Source of the DNA: Reichenbachiella agariperforans
GTDB taxonomy: Bacteria > Bacteroidota > Bacteroidia > Cytophagales > Cyclobacteriaceae
Length of the DNA stretch: 64,000 bases
Assembly: GCF_900142205.1 (NCBI RefSeq)
Contig: NZ_FRAA01000003.1
Span: forward strand, 1 to 64,000
Reading direction: 5' to 3'
Part shown: positions 42,279 to 51,200 of the stretch, one piece after another
Layout: every line of letters begins with the position of its first letter
How positions within the stretch are numbered: the stretch's first letter is position 1
Notes under the pieces: generated by a model
The model's database searches: none
Seen by the model: the letters and a program-made list of their open reading frames with translations, nothing else
Told to the model about the DNA's origin: nothing
Translations under genes and position numbers: made by a program

Positions 42279-43379
42279 ATGAAAGAAGTAATGAAAGGGA
42301 TGTACCTCACACTAGGTATTGCAACTTTTTTGGTGGCCTGCCAACCTACCAGTAAGCCATCGTCCGAAGAGTCGTCAGTAATAGATACCACAGCAGTACG
42401 AGCATTTAAAAGTGAACCACTCGTGACACACATCTATACAGCTGACCCATCTGCACATGTATTTGAAGGAAAACTTTACATCTATCCATCCCATGATTGG
42501 GAGTCTGGCATAGCAGAAGATGATTTTGGCAGTCATTTCGATATGCAAGATTATCACATACTCTCCATGGACGAAGTAGGTGGAGAGGTCACCGATCACG
42601 GCGTAGCATTAGACAAGAAGGACATTGCTTGGGCTGGACGTCAACTATGGGCGCCCGATGCAGCCGAAAAAGACGGTACGTATTATCTATACTTCCCTCT
42701 GAAAGACAAGCAAGATATTTTCAAGATCGGGGTAGCGACTAGTGATCGACCAGAAGGGCCTTTTACAGCCGAGCCAGAACCGATGAAAAACAGCTACAGC
42801 ATGGATCCAGCTGTATTCAAGGACGATGACGGAGCATACTACATGTACTTTGGGGGTGTATGGGGCGGTCAGCTACAGCGATGGGATGACAATACCTATG
42901 ACGCTAGCGTTACTGCTCAGGAGCCTAGTGGTGATGTCCCAGCGTTGCTACCGAGGGTGGCTAAACTAAGTGATGACATGAAGCAATTTGCTGAAGAAGT
43001 AAAAGAAGTAGAGATACTAGATGCAGACGGTAGCCCTATCATGGCTGATGACCATGACAAACGATTCTTCGAAGCTTCATGGGTTCACAAATACAACGAC
43101 AAATACTACTTCTCCTACTCCACAGGTGACACACATAATATCTGCTATGCCACTGGTGATAATCCTTATGGTCCCTTTACCTACCAAGGCATTATTTTAG
43201 AACCAGTATATGGCTGGACCAACCACCACTCCATTACCGAGTTCAACGGAAAATGGTACTTGTTCTATCACGATACATCTCTATCAGAAGGCCAAACGCA
43301 CCTACGTAGTGTCAAGATGATGGAATTAAAGCACGATGAAAATGGTAAGATCGAAACCTTAAGTGCTTTTAAAGAATAG
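42279..43379 (+). CDS. Glycoside hydrolase family 43 lipoprotein
   Basis: 366 residues. Lipobox F-L-V-A-C (Cys 21). Five-bladed propeller GH43 residues: catalytic base Asp 56 in A-D-P-S-A-H-V, pKa-modulating Asp 176 in S-M-D-P-A-V-F, and general acid Glu 265 in F-F-E-A-S-W-V. All three are intact. Family activities include beta-xylosidase, alpha-L-arabinofuranosidase and arabinanase, so it probably trims arabinose- or xylose-containing polysaccharide at the cell surface or in the periplasm. It stands alone under a LacI-type operator and ends before a 25-bp terminator stem. Confidence 0.9.
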   Translation: MKEVMKGMYLTLGIATFLVACQPTSKPSSEESSVIDTTAVRAFKSEPLVTHIYTADPSAHVFEGKLYIYPSHDWESGIAEDDFGSHFDMQDYHILSMDEVGGEVTDHGVALDKKDIAWAGRQLWAPDAAEKDGTYYLYFPLKDKQDIFKIGVATSDRPEGPFTAEPEPMKNSYSMDPAVFKDDDGAYYMYFGGVWGGQLQRWDDNTYDASVTAQEPSGDVPALLPRVAKLSDDMKQFAEEVKEVEILDADGSPIMADDHDKRFFEASWVHKYNDKYYFSYSTGDTHNICYATGDNPYGPFTYQGIILEPVYGWTNHHSITEFNGKWYLFYHDTSLSEGQTHLRSVKMMELKHDENGKIETLSAFKE

Positions 43380-43463
43380 TAATCATAAACAACTTCCCTA
43401 CTGAGACAGAAAGATTGACTTTTTAAGCAGATCACTAAACGGCCAATCTTCATTCGTACGGAT

Positions 43464-43520
43464 AAAACAGCAGCCGTTGTTGCAAGTAACTGAACTACTT
43501 GCAACAACGGCTGCTGTTTT
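43464..43520. terminator. Terminator of the GH43 gene
   Basis: Perfect 25-bp stem (43464-43488 and 43496-43520) with a 7-nt loop ending in a T run, the longest perfect hairpin in the window. Confidence 0.9.
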
Positions 43521-43663
43521 TGATACTGAACGAAAGTATAAACCACACTATCGGCCAAGACATTTAAACCCTGATTATAAATACGAACGCTAAGGATGGA
43601 GTGCTAAAAAAACGATAAGGTACAGATTGCTTAATGTTAAAAAAAGAGCATTAAATTGGCGCT

Positions 43664-44050
43664 TTGATCGATCAAATAAAAAATAGCATCTTTTCAAAAG
43701 TCCTCTGGGGATTCATGGGGCTGTACCTACTCAATATAAGTGTGGATACGGCAGACCCGTACCCAGATCATATTCCAGAGGATTTGTCAATCAATGATCA
43801 AGAAAGTATCATTGAAATCATCGTGGAGAAAGTCCTAGGCTATGATGATGCCATTAAAGAGTATGATGATCATGATACCGAAGATCATAACAAGAAAGCA
43901 AACTTTAAAATAGAGCTAATTGCTCAATTCAGTATTGATTCTACCATTAATCAACCGTCCTTTGACTCAGTAAAAAGGGCATTCCCCCGCTATAACACTT
44001 CTCTAATTAACGGCTTTCACAAAATAGACACTCCTCCACCGAAAGCATGA
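43664..44050 (+). CDS. Small membrane-anchored protein of unknown function
   Basis: 128 residues from TTG 43664; an in-frame stop at 43652 rules out a start further upstream. One hydrophobic N-terminal segment (S-K-V-L-W-G-F-M-G-L-Y-L-L-N) precedes an acidic region with E-D-L-S-I-N-D-Q-E-S-I-I-E-I-I-V-E-K-V-L-G and D-D-H-D-T-E-D-H-N-K-K. I recall similar proteins in other Bacteroidota next to the barrel protein that follows here, but no function. The two genes are 82 bp apart on the same strand. Confidence 0.7.
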   Translation: MIDQIKNSIFSKVLWGFMGLYLLNISVDTADPYPDHIPEDLSINDQESIIEIIVEKVLGYDDAIKEYDDHDTEDHNKKANFKIELIAQFSIDSTINQPSFDSVKRAFPRYNTSLINGFHKIDTPPPKA

Positions 44051-44132
44051 TTTGTTTTTTCACAATTGACTATCCCCACTATTAAAAAGTAGTGCTGGGA
44101 CAATTTTATTATGCTTAAAAAAACAAATCAAT

Positions 44133-44987
44133 ATGAACATCAAGAAGAAATTGATGCTAATTACACTATTGGCATCTTCGATATATTCAGTCGCTCAAAC
44201 GACCAAATCTGAAAGGGATGAAATTTACATTCAAACAATAGAAGACGATAAAGAACCTGATAAAGTACTGCATGCCGAGCCTCTCTATGTAGACCTGATA
44301 CGGGATTTAGGTGCACGGAAAGGTGAAAAAGAGTGGAACTTAGGATTTGGGCTCACGGACAATTTAAAATTTGATTCATATGAAGCACTCATAGAATATG
44401 AATGGGCTCCCATGGATAGGTTAGGGTTAGAGGTTGAACTGCCTTTCACCTTTTATTCACCCGTAAGTGATACAGGTGAGGAGTTGAACCCCGCTAATGA
44501 ATTGAATAGTATTAAAATTGCGACACAATGGTCATTCTTTGTAAGCGAACCAATGGCAACTTCAATGGCGCTTGGGTACATTAACGAATTTGAACTCTCT
44601 GACTTTAGGAATTTTGGAAAGCCTTTCATTACTGGCAATATCTACAATCCATTCTTTGTGATTGCCAAACGCTGGGGAAACAACTTTCATTCATTGATTT
44701 ATACAGGGCCAATGATTGAGCAGCATTTCAATACCAACAAATTCCATACGACTTATGACGTCAATACAAGTTTTCATTATATGATTCCAGGTACACGCAA
44801 TTTTATTGGTGTTGAATTTAATAAAACCATCGACGAGAGTGATTTTGACATGACCATTCGTCCTCAGATGCGTTTAGGTATTACAGACCATTTATTGATT
44901 GGAATAGTGGGAGGAATTCCTGTGAGAAGAGAAAATGAAAGATTAAGCTCTTTCGTAAGACTAATTTGGGAACCCAAACATCACTAA
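44133..44987 (+). CDS. Predicted outer membrane protein with H-A-E-P-L-Y motif
   Basis: 284 residues. Signal peptide ends S-V-A-Q (about residue 22). H-A-E-P-L-Y-V-D-L-I-R-D-L-G-A-R-K-G-E-K (47-66) is a strikingly polar motif; the rest is alternating beta sequence (E-Y-E-W-A-P-M-D-R-L-G-L-E-V-E-L-P-F) ending with a strand rich in aromatic and basic residues. It is most likely a small outer membrane barrel. Function unknown. It pairs with the preceding small membrane protein. A perfect 16-bp terminator follows. Confidence 0.72.
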   Translation: MNIKKKLMLITLLASSIYSVAQTTKSERDEIYIQTIEDDKEPDKVLHAEPLYVDLIRDLGARKGEKEWNLGFGLTDNLKFDSYEALIEYEWAPMDRLGLEVELPFTFYSPVSDTGEELNPANELNSIKIATQWSFFVSEPMATSMALGYINEFELSDFRNFGKPFITGNIYNPFFVIAKRWGNNFHSLIYTGPMIEQHFNTNKFHTTYDVNTSFHYMIPGTRNFIGVEFNKTIDESDFDMTIRPQMRLGITDHLLIGIVGGIPVRRENERLSSFVRLIWEPKHH

Positions 44988-45038
44988 AGATGCCCCACAG
45001 TAAGCCAACGAAGTGTTAACTACCACTTCGTATCAAAC

Positions 45039-45074
45039 AAAAAAGGGATACATCTAATGATGTATCCCTTTTTT
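45039..45074. terminator. Bidirectional intrinsic terminator
   Basis: Perfect 16-bp stem (45039-45054 and 45059-45074), 4-nt loop, A/T runs on both sides. It separates the barrel gene from the converging transaldolase gene. Confidence 0.92.
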
Positions 45075-45095
45075 AATTTCTAGAAAGTAAACCCC

Positions 45096-45752
45096 TTACT
45101 TGTTTCCTTTGGCGTAATCCGCTAGGAAAGTCGCCAATCCACTGTCGGTCAATGGGTGTTTCAACAAGCCCATGATCGCACTCAATGGACAGGTCACTAC
45201 GTCTGCACCTACCTCAGCACACTTGATCAAGTGTAGTGGGTTGCGCACAGATGCCGCTAGGATTTCTGTTTCGAAACCGAAGTTATCGTAGATGCCTACG
45301 ATCTGCTCGATGAGGTTCATCCCGTCAAACCCGATATCGTCCAATCTCCCGATGAATGGAGAGATATAGCTCGCACCCGCTTTCGCAGCAAGGATTGCTT
45401 GTCCTGGGCTAAAGATCAACGTACAGTTGGTTCTGATCCCTTTGTCACTCAACGCCTTGATGGTCTTGATACCGTCTTTGATCATTGGGATTTTCACGAC
45501 GATCTTTGGATCGATCGCTGCTAGTTCCAGCCCTTCTTTAAGCATCGCATCAAATTCGGTAGAGATTACCTCTGCACTTACCTTGTCATCTACGATATCA
45601 CAGATTTTCTTGTAGTGTGCTCTGATGTTCTCCTCACCAGTGATGCCTTCTTTGGCCATCAACGATGGGTTGGTGGTCACACCGTCTAATACTCCTAAGT
45701 CATATGCCTCCTTGATGTGATCAAGATTGGCGGTATCGATGAAAAATTGCAT
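45096..45752 (-). CDS. tal: Transaldolase (short Fsa/TalC type)
   Basis: 218 residues. M-Q-F-F-I-D-T-A-N-L starts the short transaldolase/fructose-6-phosphate aldolase family. T-T-N-P-S-L (26-31) and Schiff-base Lys 87 in V-V-K-I-P-M are intact. Cytoplasmic, pentose-phosphate pathway. It follows transketolase by 86 bp in the same direction; a 9-bp hairpin (45797-45805 and 45821-45829) lies in that gap, so the genes are probably one operon with separate control of the second. Confidence 0.93.
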   Translation of the reverse strand: MQFFIDTANLDHIKEAYDLGVLDGVTTNPSLMAKEGITGEENIRAHYKKICDIVDDKVSAEVISTEFDAMLKEGLELAAIDPKIVVKIPMIKDGIKTIKALSDKGIRTNCTLIFSPGQAILAAKAGASYISPFIGRLDDIGFDGMNLIEQIVGIYDNFGFETEILAASVRNPLHLIKCAEVGADVVTCPLSAIMGLLKHPLTDSGLATFLADYAKGNK

Positions 45753-45838
45753 GTCTATTGTCTGTTTATAGTCAAAGTTTTATTCTATGTATCAGATCTT
45801 CTTGGCTCGTCATAAACAAACCAAGAAGACCATCGGAA

Positions 45839-47872
45839 TTAAAGTCCCAACAATTCAACCACTTGGTTGTATACGTTTTCGCCCGTGAATCCGAATTTCT
45901 CATCCAATACTCCAGCAGGAGCAGAATATCCGAAATGTCCCAATCCAAAGACTTTACCGTTTGGTCCCGCGAGTCCTTCCAAGTTGACAGGCAATCCAGC
46001 CGTCATACCGAAGATAGGCTTGTCTGTAGGGATTACTGATTCCTGATAAGCTTTGTCTTGGCTTCTGAATAGTCCCTCAGAAGGAATCGAAGCAATGTTG
46101 ATTTTCAATCCTTTCTTCTCTTCGAGCAAAGCTGCTCCCGCAAACAAAGTCGCCACTTCCGAACCATTGGCGATCAACACCACGTCTGGATTTTCTACTT
46201 TTTGCACAAGGTATCCACCTTTCTCCGCTTGGAGCGCATCTTCGTATCTCGAAGCACCTACAGCTGGTAAGTCTTTGATTCCTTGTCTCGATAGGATCAA
46301 ACCTGTCGAGACGTCTGTGTTTTCCATAGCCATTTTCCACGCTACGGTTGTCTCTGCAGCATCTGCAGGTCTAAGTGCAAGGAAGCTATTTTTGTGGCTG
46401 TGGTTTTGAACTTTCTCCATCAATCTGATCTGAGCCTCTTGCTCGATCGGCTGGTGAGTCGGTCCATCCTCTCCTACTCTAAACGCATCATGTGTCCATA
46501 CATATTTCACCGGTAGCTCTTGGATCGCTCCGAGTCTGATCGCGGGCTTCATGTAGTCAGAGAATACGAAGAACGTACCCACCACTGGAATCACACCACC
46601 GTGCAGTGCCATCCCATTGGCGATAGCCGCCATAGACAGCTCAGCCACACCTGACTGCAAGAAAGCGCCACCGAAATCATTTTTCTGGATGGCTCTTGTT
46701 TTCTTCAAGAAACCGTCCGTCTTGTCTGAGTTAGACAAATCCGCAGAAGACACGATCATGTTTTCTACTTTGTCCGCGAGGTAAGCCAATACCGCAGAGC
46801 CTGCTGCTCTTGACGCTACTCCCTCTTTTTGAACGATCTCACTAAAATCAATTCCTTCTGGCATCTTACCTGTCAAGAACTGATCAAGTTTCGCTGCGAG
46901 TGCTGCATTGTCTTTTCTCCACGCTTCTTCTTTCGCGTAAGCTTCTTGAGCAGCAGCCGCTTTATCCTTCAGTACTTGCGCATAGTGTGCAGCTACTTCA
47001 GGGAATATTTTGAATGGGTCCTTAGGATCCGATCCTAGGTTCTCCAATGTCTTTTCGTAATCCGCACCTGTCGCGCCGATTGGCTGACCGTGTAGTTCGC
47101 AGTGTCCTTCGAACATCTCGCCTTCAGCTGTCACACAGCCTTTGCCCATGATGGTCTTACCAATGATGAGTACTGGCTTCTCCGTCTCAGCGTTTGCGTC
47201 TTTGAGTGCTTTTCTGATTTCGTCGTGGTTGTGTGCGTCGATTGTGACGACTTTCCATCCCCATGACTCGTATTTCATCGCAGTATCCTCAGTAGTCACC
47301 TCGTCAGTCATCGTAGAGAGCTGCACGTCGTTGCTATCAAAGAACATGATGAAGTTGTTCAATCCCAAGTGACCCGCGATACGTCCTACCCCTTGAGAGA
47401 TTTCTTCTTGGATCCCTCCGTCAGAGATGAATCCGTATATTTTTTGATCCATCCAGTTGCCAAACTTCGCCTGGAGAAACTTCGCAGCGATCGCCGCTCC
47501 TACTCCCATAGCGTGTCCTTGACCGAGTGGCCCTGAGGTGTTTTCTATCGCGCGTTCTACGTCTACTTCTGGGTGGCCTGGAGTGACCGATCCCCACTGT
47601 CTGAAGTTGGAGAGGTCTTCCATCGAGAACTTGCCCAACAGGCTATACTGCGCATACATCAGTGAAGACAAATGGCCTGCGTCCATGAAGAACCTGTCTC
47701 TTGCATGCCAGCTCATGTTGTCCGGATCGAATCTTAAAAACTCTGAGTATAAAATGTGCATGAAATCTGCACCTCCCATGGGTCCACCTGGATGACCAGA
47801 TTTTGCCTTCTCTACCATCGAAACGGCTAGTGCCCTAATGTTGTCTGCTGCCTGTAAGTCTACTGTCTTCAT
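45839..47872 (-). CDS. tkt: Transketolase
   Basis: 677 residues, full length. K-S-G-H-P-G-G-P-M-G near the N-terminus, the thiamine-diphosphate region G-F-I-S-D-G-G-I-Q-E-E-I-S and the pyrimidine-domain motif around T-H-D-A-F-R-V-G-E-D-G-P-T-H-Q-P are all intact. It transfers two-carbon units in the pentose-phosphate pathway and works with the transaldolase encoded next to it. A terminator-like hairpin lies just upstream of the start. Confidence 0.96.
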   Translation of the reverse strand: MKTVDLQAADNIRALAVSMVEKAKSGHPGGPMGGADFMHILYSEFLRFDPDNMSWHARDRFFMDAGHLSSLMYAQYSLLGKFSMEDLSNFRQWGSVTPGHPEVDVERAIENTSGPLGQGHAMGVGAAIAAKFLQAKFGNWMDQKIYGFISDGGIQEEISQGVGRIAGHLGLNNFIMFFDSNDVQLSTMTDEVTTEDTAMKYESWGWKVVTIDAHNHDEIRKALKDANAETEKPVLIIGKTIMGKGCVTAEGEMFEGHCELHGQPIGATGADYEKTLENLGSDPKDPFKIFPEVAAHYAQVLKDKAAAAQEAYAKEEAWRKDNAALAAKLDQFLTGKMPEGIDFSEIVQKEGVASRAAGSAVLAYLADKVENMIVSSADLSNSDKTDGFLKKTRAIQKNDFGGAFLQSGVAELSMAAIANGMALHGGVIPVVGTFFVFSDYMKPAIRLGAIQELPVKYVWTHDAFRVGEDGPTHQPIEQEAQIRLMEKVQNHSHKNSFLALRPADAAETTVAWKMAMENTDVSTGLILSRQGIKDLPAVGASRYEDALQAEKGGYLVQKVENPDVVLIANGSEVATLFAGAALLEEKKGLKINIASIPSEGLFRSQDKAYQESVIPTDKPIFGMTAGLPVNLEGLAGPNGKVFGLGHFGYSAPAGVLDEKFGFTGENVYNQVVELLGL

Positions 47873-47892
47873 TTGTACTGTTTCTAGAAATT

Positions 47893-47930
47893 AAAAAATG
47901 CCTCGGAAATCTTTTAAATCCAAGGCATTT
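47893..47930 (-). promoter_or_regulatory. Terminator-like hairpin in the tkt leader
   Basis: On the minus strand AAATGCCT pairs with AGGCATTT, with additional pairing inside, and is followed by a T run; it ends about 20 bp before the tkt ATG. A TAGTTTTG element lies only 9 bp upstream, so the hairpin would form the very 5' end of the message. It could be an attenuator or a 5' stabilising stem. Confidence 0.55.
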
Positions 47931-48222
47931 ACTAAACCCAAAACTAATTTAAAAATCTATTATTTATAACCTCAAAGGTGGATATTAATCCCAAAACGCA
48001 AGTAAACCACGCTACTGCAAGCCCCCTTCAATTCTATTTCACCGATACTTCAAATAGGACTCACAATGCCTAAACACCTCTTTAGGGAGCACCAGCCTTG
48101 ATTACAATACTTCACAGTACCATTTAGCTACTTCAAGACCTGAATCCATACGTCAAATGTAGCACAAATTATAACGTGTACAAAATACACTTTATAATTT
48201 GTGATTGATCGGTAACTAAGAC

Positions 48223-48255
48223 AAAAAAAAGAGGGTGTCTATATAGACACCCTCT
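48223..48255 (-). terminator. Terminator of the pectinesterase gene
   Basis: Perfect 26-bp palindrome (48230-48255); on the minus strand it is followed by eight or more T residues. Confidence 0.9.
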
Positions 48256-48278
48256 TCTAACACTTTGAACATTTAAGA

Positions 48279-51200
48279 TCAGCGCGTTAACACTTTCACT
48301 GCCTTTTGACCGTCAGCTGAGTTCATCATGACTATCCAAAGCCCGTTGTTGAGACTAAAATTAATATCATGGTTTGTTTCTACAGTTTTCACTTTACGTC
48401 CCATGAGGTTATATACATGTACTTGTGTTTTGGACATCACATTGCCAACGTGAACCTGATTTTCGTAAGCGTAAACTTGAACACCTGAAACTGGAATCAA
48501 AGGAGTAGATAGGACTTCTTCTTCCTCCTCTAACTCTTCCTCTTCGGCCGTCACCAACCCCGGTAACGGATCCCAATCGTCATTTCCTTTGGTAAAGGTA
48601 AAGTTCGAGATTTCACTATCGTCACTGAGCACTGCTTCGGTCAAGAGTGTAGACCAGCTCGCTCGACTACCCGAATTATCAGCACCTGATAGTTCGGTCG
48701 TCCCAAACTCATACATACCTGGAGACTCACCTCCCAGCGTACTCAACCAGCCTTCTGCAGCGATCAACGATTCTCCGTCGTTGTCTGGGAAGTTGGTGGT
48801 CTCGATGGTCGTGTTGTAGAAGACTACCTCACTGGTTGCCCCCTGCCATGGACGCCCAAAGTACCCAGGCTTAGAGCGATACGCTGAGGCAGTTTCTGAG
48901 CCTGGAGTCGCTGAGGTGATGGTGCATTCGTACATCAAATACCCACGACCACTGCTTTGTTGGGCGGCGGTGATATAGCATCTGTCATTTTTGTCTTCGC
49001 TGGTATTCATGACCAGGTCAGTTTGGTAAAATACGGCTGTCATGCCACCAAAGATGTAGTCTGTAGCCCCCATCATAGCACCTTTGTAGACGACTACTCT
49101 TGATCCTGTACCTCCATAGAAGGAGTCTTGTCTACCAACCACTCGGCATTTGTTTAGTACCACTTTGTCTACGTCGTTCGTAATGGCTATCGCAGCGGCT
49201 CTTTCTACAAAACTCTTGTTTTGCACCTCTGTGCTACCAGCAGTAGTAGGTCTCTCTCCCTTGCTACCTGATGCCCACATGACAACTTTATCTTCGGATT
49301 CTTTTTTGGATATGTATTGGTTGAATGAGTTTTCGAAGATGATGTCTTCAGCTTCGAACCCATCTGCACTCACGACCACCGTAGCGTTCCAATACGAACC
49401 GTTGGTGGTGCCACTTCCAGCATTCTCATAGGAGAGTGAACCGTTGGCTTTGTTGACACGGAGTACGTCTTCATTCCATTTTTGGTCATTGCCCATACTG
49501 TAATAGCTGTAGCCGTGCCCATAGTAAGAAGTGATTCTGACGGCTTGATCAGAGATATCCACACCTGCGTTGGCTAGGGAGATATCTGGAATAGCTGCTG
49601 CGTTTTTCAAGGTGACATTATTCACACGGATCACCAACATCTCTTCATAGTTGCCTGGATCAATCATGATGGTGACGCGCTGATCACTTTCACGAGCCAT
49701 TCTTGAGACTGCGTCTAAAGCCTCATTGATCGTTTCAAAATCCTTGTTTGCGCCGACCGTCAATGTTTCGCTATAGTCTACGGCTTGCTGTGTCGCTATC
49801 TGCGTGATATATGTCGTCCCTACACTTGCGCCGATGGTCAGCGTGATGTGCCCAGATTCTGAACCTGTGTAGTTGTAGTCCACACTCTCCAAGGTGCTCG
49901 TACTGCCACTGGTAGTCGTGATTGCTTCACCCCCTTCGATGGAAAAGTCCGCCTCGTAGTAATACGTAATAGTCACTTTGTCTCCCGCGTTGACAGGGAC
50001 TTGGATCGTGGCGTCTGCTTTTGCTGTCAAGTGCCCTTTGCTGATCTGGTTCGCGATGGCTCCTGAGAACAACAGCCCCTTGTAGGCTGTAGTTGTACCA
50101 CTTTCGATGACTTGATCGTCAAAGTTCCATTGGGTCACAGTGGTGAACGAAAGTGTTTTGCTGACATCCGCTGCTTCTATTGTCAGATTCGAAGTGGGAG
50201 CCAACTGCACTGGCGACTCGTCCAGTCCTGTATAGGCTACCGAGTAAGTTCCAGTTCTTAGTTGAACATCACTTGCTGATGGGAAATCATATTCATAGCC
50301 TTCCTCGTAGAGGTTGGTGAATACTAGGCCTAATTTGGCGACCTGGTCGTCAGTCAGTCCTTCTGTAGTAATGACAACATCAAAGAGCGCCTTCTCTGTG
50401 AAAGCAATGGCTTGTGTCGCATCTGCCGTGATAGATACTGTACTTTCGGTCAATTCATAGTCGTTGACTCCTTTGGCTGTAATCGTGTAACTCGTGTTGG
50501 GCTCGAGTTGCACACTGTATGTGCCAGCTTCTGTATCTATACTTGGTTCTGGTTGGTAGATTTTGCCATCTGCGCTGTAGTTCAACTCCAAGTCCATGAG
50601 CTGATCGTCGAGACCAGTGATACTCCCTGTCACGGTGTAGAGCTCTACTTTCTCAAGTGTCAAATCATAAGTAGTCGTTTCTGCTGTCACAGCCAATGTG
50701 CTCTCCGTACTGATCACGTACCCATTGGCATCTGTCAGTCCCAAGGTATAGCTGTAGCCCGCCGGCAATGAAACACTGTAGCTGTTGCTCGATTGATCTG
50801 CGACCCAAGTTTTGCCGACTTCATTGGTAAAGGAGATCGAGTAGCCCTCAGGTATGTCTGTCGCGGCTGTGACGTCTATGCTACCTGTCAAGTCTGCATA
50901 CGTAGCATCCTTGCGGTAGATCCTATAGTAGCTTGGTTTGCCTAAGTCATCGTAGATGTGGTAAATTCCTTTGTGCTGAGCCACGAATTTTACTTCGACG
51001 ATATCACTTCCGAGTTCGATTTGATCGGATTGGAGCGTAGGGTCTTCTGCATAGTCGAAGTTTAGGTTTCCACCTGCGTCGGTTTTGACAATCATCGTGA
51101 CTTCATCGTCTTCGTAGAGAGTCAAACTCATGTATCGTGTGGTCGCTGCAGAAGCATTGACGTAGACTCGTCCCGTGTACTCTTCTGCACCAGCGATATT

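Larger units (their letters stand above)
47873..48278. other. 406-bp spacer with tkt leader and pectinesterase terminator
   Basis: No gene. Contains the tkt leader hairpin (47893-47930), a candidate minus-strand promoter element (CAAAACTA at 47939-47946, i.e. TAGTTTTG), and the pectinesterase terminator (48223-48255). The middle, about 47980-48200, shows nothing recognisable. Confidence 0.7.

Noticed and set aside
45797-45829. Terminator between tkt and tal
   Set aside because: The stem is only 9 bp with a 15-nt loop and no T run, so read-through is likely.
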